A stretch of 64,000 nt of DNA from Prinia subflava (GCF_021018805.1 NW_026960612.1:2108001-2172000); one strand, 5' to 3'. Positions 1-13,240 are shown, counted from the first letter of the stretch. Translations and numbers: made by a program. The notes: a model not told the origin generated them from the sequence alone.

Positions 1-150
1 CCCGTGAGAGGCACAGCAGGGTCCTGCAAGGACCCACCCCCAATCTCAGATTTACTCCTCTGAGGATGGAGTCCCAGAAGCTGCCTCTAAAGCTTCATCT
101 CTTTTCATCTTTAAAACCTTCATTTAAAGGCATAAATAACACTGGCATAA

Positions 151-585
151 TGCAATATGTGTTGCAATCTAATTCGTGCTAAATATTAAAACTAAAGCAT
201 TCTCTACGAAAGCTGGGTGATGGGAAAGCGACATGCACCAAATGATTGAGATACCAGAGACAATGACTGTCTCAGAAATGTTTATCTCAGAGGATTATTC
301 GTCTAGCAAAACCCGTGATATGCATTTGATATGCATCCACGATAAGATAATATTCATCGCCAGAAGAAGTGTATTCCAAAAGATTTTCATATGAATTATT
401 CACCCAATTCCAGGAAAACTTTTGTCATACGCGGCAGAACGAAAGAAAACTACATTAATATGCTAAAAGGATAAGACCAACTCCAGTATCCCACAGAGCT
501 CGGAAAATGTATGAGAAGAGACCCTGCGAAAGCAGCATTGGAGAACCACGGGGAATTCGGTGTGATAGAGGCCGAATTCAGGTTC
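151..585 (+). repeat. Left LTR, U3 part
   Basis: This segment begins TGCAAT and matches the right LTR (3093-3530) nearly base for base from about position 215 to 580. Only a few substitutions are visible, mostly near the first 40 bases and the last 50. Similarity stops abruptly after the shared run ending in GGTTCCCCC. The R-U5 half seen in the right LTR is missing here. Confidence 0.8.
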
Positions 586-995
586 CCCCCAGTTCTGATT
601 GCCAAAGAATAGTCCTCGTTTGTGTCAGTCACCTTCCTAGCCCCTTCTGTATTGAACCCAATTGGTTGTATCCTCCTCACCACCCTCTGTACTGCCCCCC
701 AATAAAAGGGGGTCCCAAAAAGGCAAAAGTGGCTCGGTCAGAGCAGTCCTTGGCAGGTGGGGAGGCTCCGCCTGACCTCTCAAATAAACCCCCTTGGATT
801 TACTCGGCCAGCTCCTCCCTTCATTCTCCGCCGTCGTCTGCCCCTTGCCACCTGTGCCCTCGACGTTTCGTTGGAACCAAGACCCACTGGATCGGCTTGG
901 CTTGCGCTGCTTGCCAGCCGTACCTGCTGCTTACTGCGGTGCCTGAACTAGCCTGGGCAGGGTGGGATGGCGTTCTGAAAGGCACCAGCGACACA
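586..995 (+). repeat. Foreign LTR-like segment fused to the left LTR
   Basis: This segment is unrelated to the right LTR of the same element but looks like LTR sequence itself. It has a TATA-like AATAAAAGG at about 701, followed by a GC-rich stretch and an AATAAA polyadenylation signal near 782, then a GC-rich tail resembling U5. I could not recognise a primer-binding site after it. It may be the downstream half of a class I LTR joined by recombination, or an older LTR that the element inserted into. Family unknown. Confidence 0.5.
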
Positions 996-1055
996 CTATG
1001 AATAAGAAAGCATACTGAGTTGGAGAAAATTCAAGACCTGACAAAGTAGCTTATG

Positions 1056-2190
1056 AACTAGTTTGCTCGCGATATGGCAGAACTTTTTGTTTTGCAAAAG
1101 ATGAAGAAGGAATAGACCCAGAGAGTAAAATGAAGCAAATAGCCCAGGAATTAAGAAAACAGGAGTCAGAGACAAGAAAGAAAGGAATAGAACAAGAGAA
1201 GTTAAGAGCATTAAATGGGCAATATGAGCAGTTAGAACAACAGTACAGCAATTGGGACCTACCCACCTCAAATAAGAATTTATTTGTGGACCTAATGCAA
1301 GAAATCACTACAGAATTAAGGTTAATCTAATTGTTGGGTTTGTGAAGGTCCCAAATCAGCTGAGAAATGGCCATGAAACGGTGAAGACTTAACTCCAGAG
1401 CAACTTCTGAAATAGAATCACAGTCAAATTTCTAAAACATGGAAATGACCTGAAGAGTGGGGTTTGGATCGTAGAATAATTAGAACAGTTTGTATCAGCC
1501 GAAAAGTGAAAAGATATACCGAAGTAGTGAGTTATACTCCTTGTGTATCTACTCTAGTACTGAATTCAAATGATAACACCAAGACCTGGCAGCCGGAGGC
1601 TCCCGCTAGGTATTAGAGTAAAACCAAGGAAACAAATTGTGAATGGAATAACCAAATTGGACTGTGCTAGTATAAAATCCCTGGAGCTAACCCTTACCAA
1701 TCCTTAGACACCCTAAAAGATTACTGAGAAAAACCAGGGGCTGTAAACAACCCATGGAAAGCCCTGAATGGAATATACTAGATTTGCAGAGAAAAGGCTT
1801 ACAGTGAACTACCCTGTAAGTAGAAAAGATCCTGTACTTTAAGAATGATAAGACCCTCCTTCTTTGCGCTACCAAGGTCCGAGAGTAATCTGCTAAGAGC
1901 ACCCCTATATGAGACCCTGGACAGAGAAAAGAGAGAATTGAGACTCGAATTTCCAAAAGCAAGAAGGGATCAAAAATGGGGAGAGGATGAATGGCCTGCA
2001 GAGAGGATAATAGCGAACTATGGCCTGGCGACTTGAGCTCAAGATGTGAGTTGGGGATAAAGGACCCCAATTTACTTGCTAAATCAGTTAATAAGACTCC
2101 AGGCAGTAGTAGAAATCATGTCAAATTATACTTCTGATGCTCTTGAATTATTGGCTAAACAGCACTCCCAAATGTGGGCATTTGTATATC
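1056..2190 (+). pseudogene. env: Decayed env surface subunit (SU)
   Basis: This is the degraded N-terminal part of a gammaretrovirus-like envelope. An open stretch of about 90 residues (to 1330) is rich in charged and glutamine residues. It is followed, after a one-base frame change, by a CWVC motif at about 1333-1344, which corresponds to the CXXC motif of class I envelope surface subunits. After that the three frames are full of stops up to the TM region. The product would have been the receptor-binding subunit, but it is clearly not expressible now. The assignment rests on the CWVC motif and on the position directly upstream of a recognisable TM. Confidence 0.55.
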
Positions 2191-2746
2191 AAAACTGAAT
2201 AGCTTTGGACTATTTGTTAGCTGAAGAAAGAAGGGTTTGTGGAAAATTTAATGAATCTGAATGCTGTGTAGAAATTGATGACTATGGAAAAACCATAAAA
2301 AATCTTGCCACAGAGATTAAAAAGTGGCACATGTACCAGTCCAAAAATAGAATTCCATCCTCCAAGTTTCATGGTGAGACCAATTGTTTGAGGGAGGAGC
2401 TTGGTAGAAGGAAGTGGGATTTTTAATCCTATGTCCAATAGCTGAGTTACTGTTTCTACCCTGTTTAATACCATGCTTCATCCAATTAATCCACTCTGTT
2501 GTTCAAAGCATGCAGTTAGCCGCAATGCCTGTAGATCCTGAATTTGCCACAGGAAAACTGGATCAAGCACACAAATTATCAAGAATAATGAAATTAAGAG
2601 AGGAAGACGAGAAAAGTAGAGCCACAGAAATTTTAGCTAGGTTTGAAGCTCAGACTAATAAAACAAAAATGAATTTATACAGGCAGAAGAAAGATTATGA
2701 AATGTATAAAGTACAGTCATGGGACAACTACAAAGATGAGTTTTAG
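2190..2746 (+). pseudogene. env: env transmembrane subunit (TM) remnant
   Basis: The stretch from about 2205 reads LDYLLAEE and then a cysteine cluster with C-X7-CC spacing (VCGKFNESECC). This is the disulfide-bonded loop next to the immunosuppressive-type region of class I envelopes. A TGA interrupts the frame just upstream, at about 2197. A hydrophobic segment at about 2414-2490 (LILCPIAELLFLPCLIPCF) is the membrane anchor, reached after a frame change. A cytoplasmic tail rich in charged residues follows up to the stop at 2746. The protein is broken by at least one stop and one frameshift. Confidence 0.75.
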
Positions 2747-3079
2747 CAGAAAATTTGTGGAGTTTCTTACCAGTATCTTGTTTAATAAGAGCCATTGTAA
2801 TCCTGAAACTACCTCGTAGTAAGACTAGAACTTTAAGATACCATAAGTACTTGTATTAACATAGATGATTAGTAGAAAAACAAAAATGATAAACTCAAAT
2901 AAAAGAGATCAACAACTAGCGCAAACTATCTTATAAAAAGTTGTTAATTTATGCACTGATCAATAATACAGAAATGTAGGTATTGGGACTTATAGATATG
3001 GGAAATGAAATTGAAAAATGTGTAATAAATAAATCTAATCAAAACTTACCATATAAGCACGAATTAATGATCTGATATA

Positions 3080-3092
3080 GAAGGGGAGGGAC
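3080..3092 (+). other. Polypurine tract of the env-only ERV
   Basis: A purine-only run (GAAGGGGAGGGA, then C) lies immediately before the TG of the right LTR. This is the position where a polypurine tract primes plus-strand DNA synthesis. Confidence 0.75.
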
Positions 3093-3635
3093 TGTAATGT
3101 GTTGCTATGTAATTTGTGCTAAATATTAAAACTACAGCATTCTCTACCAAAGCCAGGTGACGGGAAAGCGACATGCACCAAATGATTGAGATACCAGAGA
3201 CAATGACTGTCTCAGAAATGTTTATCTCAGAGGATTATTCGTCTAGCAAAACCCGTGATATGCATTTGATATGCATCCACGATAAGATAATATTCATCGC
3301 CAGAAGAAGTGTATTCCAAAAGATTTTCATATGAATTATTCACCCAATTCCAGGAAAACTTTTGTCATACGCGGCAGAACGAAAGAAAACTACATTAATA
3401 TGCTAAAAGGATAAGACCAACTCCAGTATCCCACAGAGCTCGGAAAATGTATGAGAAGAGACCCTGCGAAAGCAGCATTGGAGAACCATGGGGAATTTGG
3501 TGCGATAGAGGCCAAATTCAGGTTCCCCCTAGTTCCAGACTCAGTGCCGATTTGCTTGTGCCTTTTTCCAAAATTTATACTTTGATTATTTAATAAATTC
3601 CTTTAATTGTTAAATTGGCTGACTCATTTATAACA
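3093..3635 (+). repeat. Right LTR (3' LTR) of the env-only ERV
   Basis: The LTR is about 543 bp, from TGTAATGTG to ATTTATAACA. It carries a late AATAAA-type signal (ATTTAATAAATTCC near 3590). Its terminal sequence GGC..CATTTATAACA is shared with the solo LTR at 62843-63496, and a very similar terminus is seen in reverse at 14845. The motif GTGCGATAGAGGC (about 3501) is also shared with the 63-kb solo LTR, so these two belong to one family. Confidence 0.8.
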
Positions 3636-3639
3636 TAAT

Positions 3640-5020
3640 CAGCAACAGCAGAGAATCAAACTTCAGCAAGAATTGCTATCATTCTTATCCATCTCTCAAA
3701 ATAGAAAGCCAGTCTCCAAACTGGCATCTAGCTTTAAAATTGCAGATTTTTAATGAAATCCCTAAATCTATTTCCCAGGTCTGAACCATAACAATTGCTA
3801 AGACACTGGTCTCGATGCTTCATTTCATATATTCATGTAGTAGATATCCTGATCCCTAGAGTCTGCAGAAGCAATATAAGTACAATTTCCTCTATGTGCT
3901 GGCTGATTGACAAGTAGCAGGTTTTAGCAGTCAGCAACCATCTCTAGACTGCTTATTTCAGGTGAAAATTATCTAAAGCATAATTTTGGATACTAGTTTA
4001 GATGCTAAACTGTAAGTGCTCATCACAAAAGACACCACCTCTACCTGAAACTCACTCCAGAAATAAAATTATTGGAGGTTGCAAGTGTGTTTTCTGGAAA
4101 ATTTACTGTGTGTATACAGCCAACAGTGATGTTTTCCATTCCATGTTTCTGATTTACACATAAATATATTTGTATCCACTCTCTGTCTTTTTGCAGATCT
4201 GCTACTGGCTAAAAGATAGAGCAGTAAATGTACATGTGTTATTAAGAAGTAAAATAATAAAGTCTATAACCTATTTTAAAAGAAAATCCACAACACCAGA
4301 CAAGATGATTCTCATTTCCATGCATACTGTTGCCATAAAGCTTGTGTAAGTCCAAACATATCAGTCCTTTAATTAGCAGTGCCCTCTCCTACAAGAGCTC
4401 GTGAGGGTTAGCACGGGTAAGAATCATTAGCTTTGTAACTCATATAACAATTCTGATGATGCTTAGGGAGAAATAGTAGCCAGTTTACTGCTGACAGGAC
4501 TAGGAATAACTGTATTTTTGTCTCTTCTGTCTATTATACTTCACGTCTTCGTACACATGCAGAGCAGTCAGTCAGTGAAGGCATTACTTTACAAGTTGGT
4601 TTTTAGAATCCAGCCACGCATTAAAGTCATGTTTGTTTAATTACTGCTGCCACCTCATATATACAGAAACTATACCAACAGTACCATGTTTTTGACTGCA
4701 AGCTTTTTTTTCTTAAAAAGCACTGAAAGGACCAAGCTTGATCAAACTGTGACTCAAACTAAATAGAGGCTCGCCTTGCTATGAGGCCCTCGGTTTTTCT
4801 GAACCTAAGGAGCATTCATCCACCACTCTGGCAGTTAGCTAGCCATGCCAACTTTTTAAAAGTGTAACATGGGGAAAAATGAGGACAAACACATCAGACT
4901 CAGAGCCTGTTGAATCTTGCAGGAAACTTCCCACTGAAGTAAAATAATTTGGGAAGAAGGAAACAGGTAAAGGTTTGTGTGGAAAGACTAAAGGAATACA
5001 GGAAGCAGACCCCTTCCAGG

Positions 5021-5061
<41 letters not shown>

Positions 5062-8000
5062 AAAAGGTTGCTTGCCCAAGTGCTCCCCTAACACATTTCC
5101 TAATGTTTTTGGAAGTACTGAGGGTTTAGAGAGGTGTATTCCATCCTAACTGTTACTAACATATTTTACAAGTTATTTTAGAAGCAGAACTACATCTGCT
5201 GTATCAGTGATCACAATTTCAATATGCACCTCACCAAAAAAAAAATTAATAAAAAATCAACAACTTTAGGCAACTGCTCTAAACACCCCTGTAGCATATT
5301 GAGTCAGCAACAGCACAGTAGAGGAAAACACTGAAAATTAACTTGCTCTCATACCTCCTGTGGCATGTTTGCTTTTCTAACTTGACAGTCTACCAACTAA
5401 GTACTCACTAGAACCATACTTGCTTGACTTGCGTGTAAAAATATCACTGAAGAAACACAGCTCCACTGAAACCAAAGTAAAAAATCTTACCCAAAAAAAT
5501 CCCACACACAGGCCAAATAGAAAAAAACCCAACACTGGCAAGCAGGTCTACAAAACTTTAATTTCAATACTACTAAAACAAATATATGCCCAAAAAGCAC
5601 TCCTCACCCCCAAACTGAGTTAGCAGCAGAGTTTATTTTTTATCTTGGTGATTTAGAAAATCACCCCTCAACTTCAAAAGCTATAAATTACTTGAAATAG
5701 AATCATCCAACTGAAATGTTTCAATATTACCATTCTATGCAACAAGAGAGAAATGGAAATGAGAGTGTTGCCAATCTCTTGCCTCCTTAGAACCTTTCTC
5801 TCATAGACAAGCAGTACTTGGCACCAGCTTTTGAGTTTTTTTTCTCCTTTCTGAATGTGGACGGAGGAGAAATATACATTTCTGGTATCATCTACATCTA
5901 CAGGCAGTCTGTCTTTCAAAGTGAATTCAAGTGTAAAGATGGCAGTGAACAAATCCTGGGGTTCTAAAAAGCAGTATCTATGAGAAAGAACCAATGAAGC
6001 AATGTTGTCTACCACAAACAATGAAATCATGTTTAACTTACAGAGTGTTTAAGATCTGAGCAACTTCAAAGCAACACTGGAAGTAATTTCCAAAGATCAA
6101 CTAGACTGTTACCATAAAGTAAGGGCAAAAGTTATTGATACCACTCCTGACAGATATTTACAAGTGTGCTCTTGAAGACATCTTGTGATAGAGATGCTAT
6201 ATCCATCAAATAAAATCAGTTCCAGTGCTTACAGTGGAACTGCCCTCAGCAGAGAGAACAAGAAATAACCACACCACTTAGTTTTGGGGTTTTTTTTAGT
6301 TCTTTTTTAAGTCTTTGAAACCTTACTCCTCCCCTCACTTGTAACCTTGTATCCATTCTAATCTAAACCACTCCAGAAGGTCCCTTTCTATCTACAGGCT
6401 TTCTTCTGATAGCTGTGGTAGCTGTGCTTGGACTTTCCTCATTGGAGCTATGTTTGCATTTAAATGCTTCCCAGAATGGGACAAAATTCTGCAAATGATA
6501 CATTACTGAGAGAAAAAACCATTTCACGCAGGTAGCCTTTTTTGATATACATGCATGCAGTCCATCATTTCTCAGAAAAGCAGAACACTTAACTTATCCT
6601 TATCTTGGGACTGACTACAAACCCCAGAAATTTGCATGTGACAACTGGAGATTTAAGTGCTAATCTAAATTCAAACAAAACACATGTATGGAATACAAAG
6701 ACTTCACTTTCTCAGAGTCACTTTTCCATATATCTTAGCTACACTGGCTTGAGCAGATCTATTTTATAATTGAAAATTAAGGTCAGTTGAACAACTAGTG
6801 CCAAAGAACCTGTAACACCACAGGTCTATCAGGAAGAACAAGGCATAGAACTATTTTAAGTTCTTAAATGCAGTAGTACTATAAGGGGTTTAGACTAAGT
6901 GCAGTGTACTGTAAATCCATCCCAGTAACAACCCAGAACTTGTACACTGTGCAAAGCAGATTTGTAACCCTTGAAAATTAAGTATTTCAGTACGGGTAGT
7001 ACTCCATCACCAACCAATAGATGCGCAATGCCTACACATTGTATTCATCAGCCCAACAAGAAAAAGCAAAAGACACCAACAAATAAAGGTCAGTATTTTT
7101 CACTGACTGCAGTATATTCCAAGAACCCTGTAAATTACTTCACCATATGAAGTACTGAAACTTTATCAAGTTCTCATTCAAATAAAATTAAAATATTTGT
7201 ACCAAATCAAGTAATAAGAGATCAAGTCTCCAGAGAAAAATTGCTTTTGATTCCATAATAATGGAAATAAGATAAAATTTTCACAAAGTTAGCTGCAAGG
7301 AACTGTTCTTCCTTGCAATTTAAGAGGACACACTTGTGTAAGAAGGTCAATAACTCCTGTAAAAAGGCTAGAAGAAAACAGTAATAAAACTCTGAGCACT
7401 CTATGCCTCCACTCCCTTGATATCCTGTAAGACCACAGGCATCTAGGAATGCTGTACAGCACTGGGAGATTTTTTTTTTGACTATAGCCAATCTCCTGTT
7501 TCACTCAGCCATTTATCAAATTTTTAATGAAAAACTTTCTAGTAAAAATGGGGGCTTTTTTGGTTTTGGTTTGTTTAAGCTTTTCTTAAAGTTTCATGTC
7601 AAGAGAGGTATTTGCTCACAGACAAATTTTCTGTGGTTTTTAATCACCTTTCTTGGCAAGTAACATTCTAAGATTTTTCAAGTTCCAAACTTTTTATGAG
7701 TTCTGTAACTTCCAAAGGTATAAGAATTTTCCTAGTTCTGTTTAAAAACATTTCCACTGATAGCCTGTTCAGTGATATTTTTTAAGAAAAACAATGGGTT
7801 TATCTATAATATATAATCATATATCCTTACTCAAATTCCAATGTTTTTAACAATAATCACTGAAAAACGCACTAAAGATGAGTACAGGTTAGAAAGCGAT
7901 TTTATCTATAAACACTTTTAAGTACATTTTGTTCCTATAGCTCATCCCTTGGGAAAACTTTTTTAATAATTATTTTCATTAAATGTGTTCAGCTGTTGAA

Positions 8001-9250
8001 AACCAAGCAAACCAGTAAGATTTGTATTTACTCTTACTCCTGATGCACATATTAATTGGGCAAGTAGAAGTGATATTAATGTGTTACTAGTAAAAAATAT
8101 TGTCATTGACCCCAATAACAGATGTTCCACTTGCGCTTAAGAAAAAATTCATACTACCTTGTACGTCATGTCAGCATAAAATACTACTGACTTCCATCTC
8201 ACTGTTTTGAAACTGCTTTCAACTGACAGTAGAATAAGTAATCAATTCTTTCTCCCCATAGTTAAACCAAGAAGCATTTTTAGACTCTGGAAAGACCAAT
8301 GTCATAAGATCCTTTTTTGTACACAACCGAAAAGTAATTGAAAGGTAAAATGCAGCATATAAAATGAATGGAAATAAATATGAGCTGCCTGCTGCTGGTC
8401 AGTCCATCAGTATTTTGCAGCATGTTTAGGAAAATTATTTATGTCCCTTCTTTGCTAATCAAAGAGCATGTAATTAACTTTCTCCGTAGGGAAAAAAAAA
8501 ATCATTTTATTCAGTTCAATCATTTGACAGCACAATTAAAAAAAAAAAGTATTTTACCAAAACACAAAACATCTGGGATTTGGAACCACTAGTTCTAGCC
8601 TTCCTTCGGCTTGCATTTCAGAAAGAAAATGGGGGCCAGTTATTTAGAAGGTATATATTTATACATCATTCTTCATGTAATTGTTGTTTTATTAAGAACC
8701 CTATCTCACTTCACAAAAGAGCAGTCATTCTCTCAACAAAGCAGCTGAAAGTAAAGCAGCAACAAGTAAATGCCCCCCTTGCTGTGCCTATGGAAAGTGT
8801 ATGCTCCCATCACGAAGCAGCCCTGCAACCTCATTCGGTGTGGACACAAGTGCTGTTGCTGCTGCTATGGTATAATCTGCACAACCTCAACAGGTGGAGA
8901 AAACCTGTAGCTTAGCTACAGCACTTGTAGCTTTGCTGGGTGGAATATCTGGTTCTTTACAGTTGGTAGCTGTTGTTATAGCTCCCCTGACACAAGACAA
9001 AAGGAAAAAGCAACTAGATGTGTAACTAAATTTTCATTTGGCCTAATCTTTCCAAATCCTAAACTGTGACTGTTTTGTAGTACACACTGAGAGAAAAGGA
9101 GACCAATACAGCTAAGGCTGGAAATATTTTGGAAATTCATTCATGAAAGGGGCTCCATGAACCTCTCCTCACAGGTCACTAAAGATTCCTTGCAGACTTC
9201 AAACAGATGGCTCCATGTCACCTAAGTTCTGCTTGAGCCACTTTTACTCA
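3640..9250. other. Intronic sequence without recognisable genes
   Basis: This is AT-rich, non-repetitive sequence with many stops in all frames. The longest open stretches are about 60-120 codons, have no recognisable motif and look like chance. It contains the TA microsatellite listed separately. It presumably lies in COL25A1 intron 2. Confidence 0.6.
5022..5058. repeat. (TA)n microsatellite
   Basis: About 18 perfect TA dinucleotide repeats in a row. A short reverse-strand open frame with alternating Tyr-Ile is a by-product of this repeat. Confidence 0.97.
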
Positions 9251-10664
9251 TGTCATGGGTTGGCGCTGGTCAGATAGTGCACTTATGAATGTATGTTTTT
9301 CTTAACGAACTACTGTGAGATGTGGTTAAGAACAGAGCAGAGCAGGCCTAAAACTTGAAATAGAAAGAAAACTTTATTAAACTACATAAGAACAGAAAAT
9401 GGAAAAGGAAAAAAAACCCTTAAACACACAAAAAAAACCCAGAAATGAAAACTTTTTAGAACATTTCTTCTCTTCATTTCTACCTATTCTGCACTCTAAC
9501 TTTTAACACTTACACATTACTTTCTATCTTACTTGCTTAAACTAAAACCCTGGGTTCTTAATCAGTCATCATCACTCAAAAAAACCCCTGATTTTCAATT
9601 CATCTAGGGAGAGAGCAATCTCTCGCACTACCGACTTCCCCCCAGGAAACACAGGTCTCCTTTCTCATGTTAACCATGGCACCGGCCGGAGAAGTCTGCT
9701 AGGGTGACACCCTCCTTTCTATGTCTAGTGCACTCACTACTGTCTATGGTCTAAAACTACATATAGGGCTCTTTTAAGGATGTTTGGCTAAGTAATAAAA
9801 ACTAGCTATCTTCTCATATTGGGACAGAATTCCTCCCCATTTACCCCTGGGGCCATGGGTTCTAAGAACAGAGATCTTTATCTCCCAAGACAGAGGGTGC
9901 TACTACACCCTCCTCTTCTCTGTTCGCTCTACTCTTACAGTGGCAATCACTGCCACAAAGGCTTTGGTTTCGAGCTAACTGCATCTACCTAAAATACAGT
10001 CTTATTTATATTCAGGAGAATTCAGGGTCTGTCTATGGCTAACATTATGTAAGAAAAGTCTAGCCCAAAAAGCCACTCTTCTTCATCTCTGGCCATCTGG
10101 GATTCTTTTCATCTTCTTTTATCATCTCAGTCTCAGGCTGTGTCTCTTCTGAAACCACCAGCCACAAGAATCAATGTCTAAGTAAAGTTTTCTTCTGCCT
10201 CAGAAAGAGTTAAAAGTCTCTAGCTCCCAGCAGGGCTGCAGGCTCAGGCACTCCTACACACAGCTGGGCACCTTCTCCCTGGGGGAGGGGGGGGAACGAC
10301 GGACAGAAGGCACTTCCACAGTTCTCCACCCCTCCATCTTGGATGGGGCTGGCTCAGCTCTAGTCTCTTTCACTCTCTTCTCCCCCCAGGGCACCAGCCT
10401 ACCTCAGCCTGGCCACATAGTTCTCCTCCCCCTCCCCTACTCAGCCTTGTAAGCTGGGCAGGGGAGGAGGAGAAGAAGCTGCTCTCCTGAAACTGGAACT
10501 AGAAAAAAGAAATCCCTCTGGACGTCTTTGCTTTTAACCCCTTGTGTTCTCAGAAGCGTGTCTAACCTTTCAGTAGCCACTTTAAGTGCCAATATTCAAA
10601 CCTAACCACTGATTAGTTTGACTACAACTTCCTAGAAAACTCACTTCCCCCTCAAACCAAAACA
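9251..10664 (-). mobile_element. Solo long LTR, copy 1
   Basis: This is a 1414-bp LTR flanked by the 5-bp duplication ACTCA (9246-9250 and 10665-10669). Read on the plus strand it runs from TGTCATGGGTT to CAAAACA. TTTATT at 9373-9378 is the reverse complement of the AATAAA polyadenylation signal, so the element is on the minus strand. It is homologous along its length to the LTRs at 15497-16864 and 50896-52267, but more diverged, so it is the oldest of the three. No internal retroviral sequence flanks it: it is a solo LTR left by recombination between two LTRs. Confidence 0.88.
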
Positions 10665-10669
10665 ACTCA

Positions 10670-12469
10670 GCAATTTCACAGGATTTAGACTGAGCTGACA
10701 AATCACAGACTAAAAAAACATTAGTGTGTCTGGACACAGTGCAATACAGAAGTGTGAGTACCCCTCTGTGACATCTTTTTCAGGTCCCCAAGCAATCTCT
10801 CTTTTTGACTGCCTTCAATGGCCCTTAAACCATGTTGCTGGAGATGCCTATTTGAGGGGATAGCTGTCTTCACTTGAAAGATAGTGTTCTTTAGAACCTG
10901 CAGGAATTTTCTGAAAGGGTCAGAAAAATTTTGGCTACATTAGTCCCTATCCAAGTAACTATTAGTAACTATTAGTCCCTATCCAGTTGGTAACTGCCTA
11001 AATTAAACAATTACAGTTCATCTCAAAGCATGATTAATAGCAACATAATATTATCATACTCACCCCTCTCTTTCTGTCAAGTCCTGCATTTTACAAGACA
11101 AATACAGAAGATGAAGCATATTTAACGAAAATGCAAATTAACATGAACTGCCTGCTGCTGGTCAGTACATCAGAATTTAGTTGTATTTTGCAGCGTTTTT
11201 AGAAAAATTACTCATGTCAATAGGTGGTCACCAGTTTACTAAGACAAATGCATAAACTACATGTCTGGGAAAGAAAAAACTGGGAGTACATTGAAATTTT
11301 GCTTCTAACAAAAGAGCAATTCACAGGAGGCATCAGAGCTCAGGCTCTAGTTGCTGTCCTTTCTGCTCTACACAAAGCAGGAAATGAAAGAGAGAAAAAG
11401 CACACTCACAGCAACATGATCAAGCAAGGAGGGGTGATAACAGCTTTTGAAATTATTCCAGTCCATCTGCATGCCTTTAGCACCTCAACATTAACTTCTA
11501 CTAGAGACCATTGGTGTTGACAATCTAACACGTTTCAACAGAGGTAACACGGAGTGTGATAGTTCCTATGGGTTTCAAGGAACACTGCTTTCACCATAGA
11601 GAAGGCCAGCACATGCACTATTTTCATGCTTCTGCCTGTGTAGTCCTGCTGCCAGACCAGAAGAGAGTGATGCAGAATTGGAGTTACAATCAGTGCCTTG
11701 CTTAGAGAATACCCTACTGCTAGTTCCCACCAGCCTTCATCTTCCTGAAAATCCCATGTCAGCACCACACAGCATGTTAGCACCCTCTGTCAGGAAAACA
11801 TCCAGGCTATGCACTCTCCCTGTTCACCACTTTCCAGAAGCTGAGGATATGCCACAACTACTTAACTATATGGATCATCTAGGAGACACCCCATAATTAA
11901 AGGACACTTACCCACCTTGTGCCACTGTTTAAGTCCCCAGGTGATCTGTCCCTTAACCCACTAAATCTGGACATCTTAGATGAGTACGCATCTTAGATGT
12001 GCTTCAGACATGACACCCCACAGACACATCCCTTTTTATTCCTTCTTGACAGCACCTGCATTTGCCAAGTTTTGAGGAGCCCTCTCAGCAGATTACACTT
12101 CAATATATCCTGCTGTCATCCACTGCTCAGACTGAATGAGCAGTAAGCACTGAGATAACCTCTAGAACACCAAAATCCACCCTAAGCTAACCTCTTCCAG
12201 ATGTTGCAGAGAATAGCTGTATGGAAAAACATTAGATTTTTTCTCTTTGGACTGTGTTGGTCTTTAACCCTTCTTCATTATCTCTATAAACAAACCAGGT
12301 ACCTCACTACCATGGTGCATTCCTCCTCGCTTATCTCAGTCTTTGACAACTGGATTTTCTTCCAAGTATGAGTGTTTCTTTAATAACACAGACCGAGGTA
12401 TCCTCCACTCTGCTACCACACTACTGAAGCACACTGAAGATAACTTCAACAGCTTAGCTAAGCATAGAT
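10670..12469. other. Intronic sequence, nothing recognised
   Basis: Single-copy-looking AT-rich sequence. Short open stretches at 11224-11520 and 11678-11896 have no recognisable domain and no neighbouring splice context that I can defend. Presumably intron. Confidence 0.5.
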
Positions 12470-12915
12470 CTTTTTCCAGAAGGAAAGTCCACGGACATTG
12501 GAACCAGGCACAGGCAACACAGGAGGACTACAGAGATGTTGTTCACCACTCTAGGGATACATGCAAACTGTGGGAGAGGCTGGAGAGCAGCCCTGCAGAA
12601 AGAGATCAGAGACTGAGTTGATGGCAATTAGAACACAAGTTAACAGTGAGGCCTGGTAGCCAAAAGGGCCAACAGTAACCTGGGGTGCATCAGGCACAGC
12701 ATCACCAGCCAGCTGAAGAAGACAGCTGCCTCACTCAACACTGCACTGCTGTGGCTTCACCTCACCTGTGTGCAGCTTGGGGCACCTCAACAGAAGGACA
12801 TCAGACTACTTGAGTGTCTGCAGGACACCGACAGAATACTGAGAGTACTCAAGGGTAAGCTTTACAAGGAACTGCTGATGTCACTTAGATTGTTCGGCTT
12901 AAAAAAAAAGGAACA
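12470..12915 (+). mobile_element. CR1 LINE fragment (3' part of ORF2)
   Basis: The text resembles the conserved end of the CR1 reverse-transcriptase ORF. It includes GAGAGGCTGGAGAGCAGCCC, then a decayed 'GGCCTGGTAGCC..' stretch, 'CTGGGGTGCATCAGGCACAG' and 'TGTGTGCAGCTTGGGGCACC'. Several indels disrupt the frame. CR1 is the dominant LINE of birds and other sauropsids, so this supports an avian host. It is old, 5'-truncated and inactive. The boundaries are approximate. Confidence 0.7.
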
Positions 12916-13240
12916 CTCGTGTTAAGCAAATAATGACTTTTCAAGCATAGCATCAGCAAAGGGGAGAAGGGGAGATCTAGTTCACTGAGTTAAAAGAACA
13001 GACTGCCTTGAACAGAGGGATCACCTTTCATCCAAGTACAAAAATCAATTCAAGTAGAAACGCACATGCATATGCAGACTTCAGTCATGTCGGCAAGGAA
13101 ACTAAAATGAAAGTCTGGCTGTATATAGGGGTCTTTCCTATCCCTCAGAACTGATGTTCTGAACATCTCTGTACAATTTTTAGTAGCTTTATCTAATCAC
13201 TTAAAACAACGAACAATCCTCAGAACAACACTCACTGGTC

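Larger units (their letters stand above)
151..3638 (+). mobile_element. Class I ERV, env-only, plus strand
   Basis: Two related LTRs (from 151 and from 3093) bracket about 2 kb that contains only env remnants. A purine-rich tract precedes the right LTR, which fixes the plus orientation. The 5-mer CATAA occurs just before the left LTR (146-150) and at the right end (3634-3638). It may be the target-site duplication, but it overlaps the expected terminal CA, so this is tentative. Gag and pol are absent. The left LTR matches the right one only over U3 and then changes into unrelated sequence. The U3 copies are almost identical over roughly 350 bases, so the insertion is not ancient. Confidence 0.8.

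Noticed and set aside
4900..5094. Open frame with Tyr-Ile repeats on the minus strand
   Set aside because: It is the translation of the TA microsatellite.
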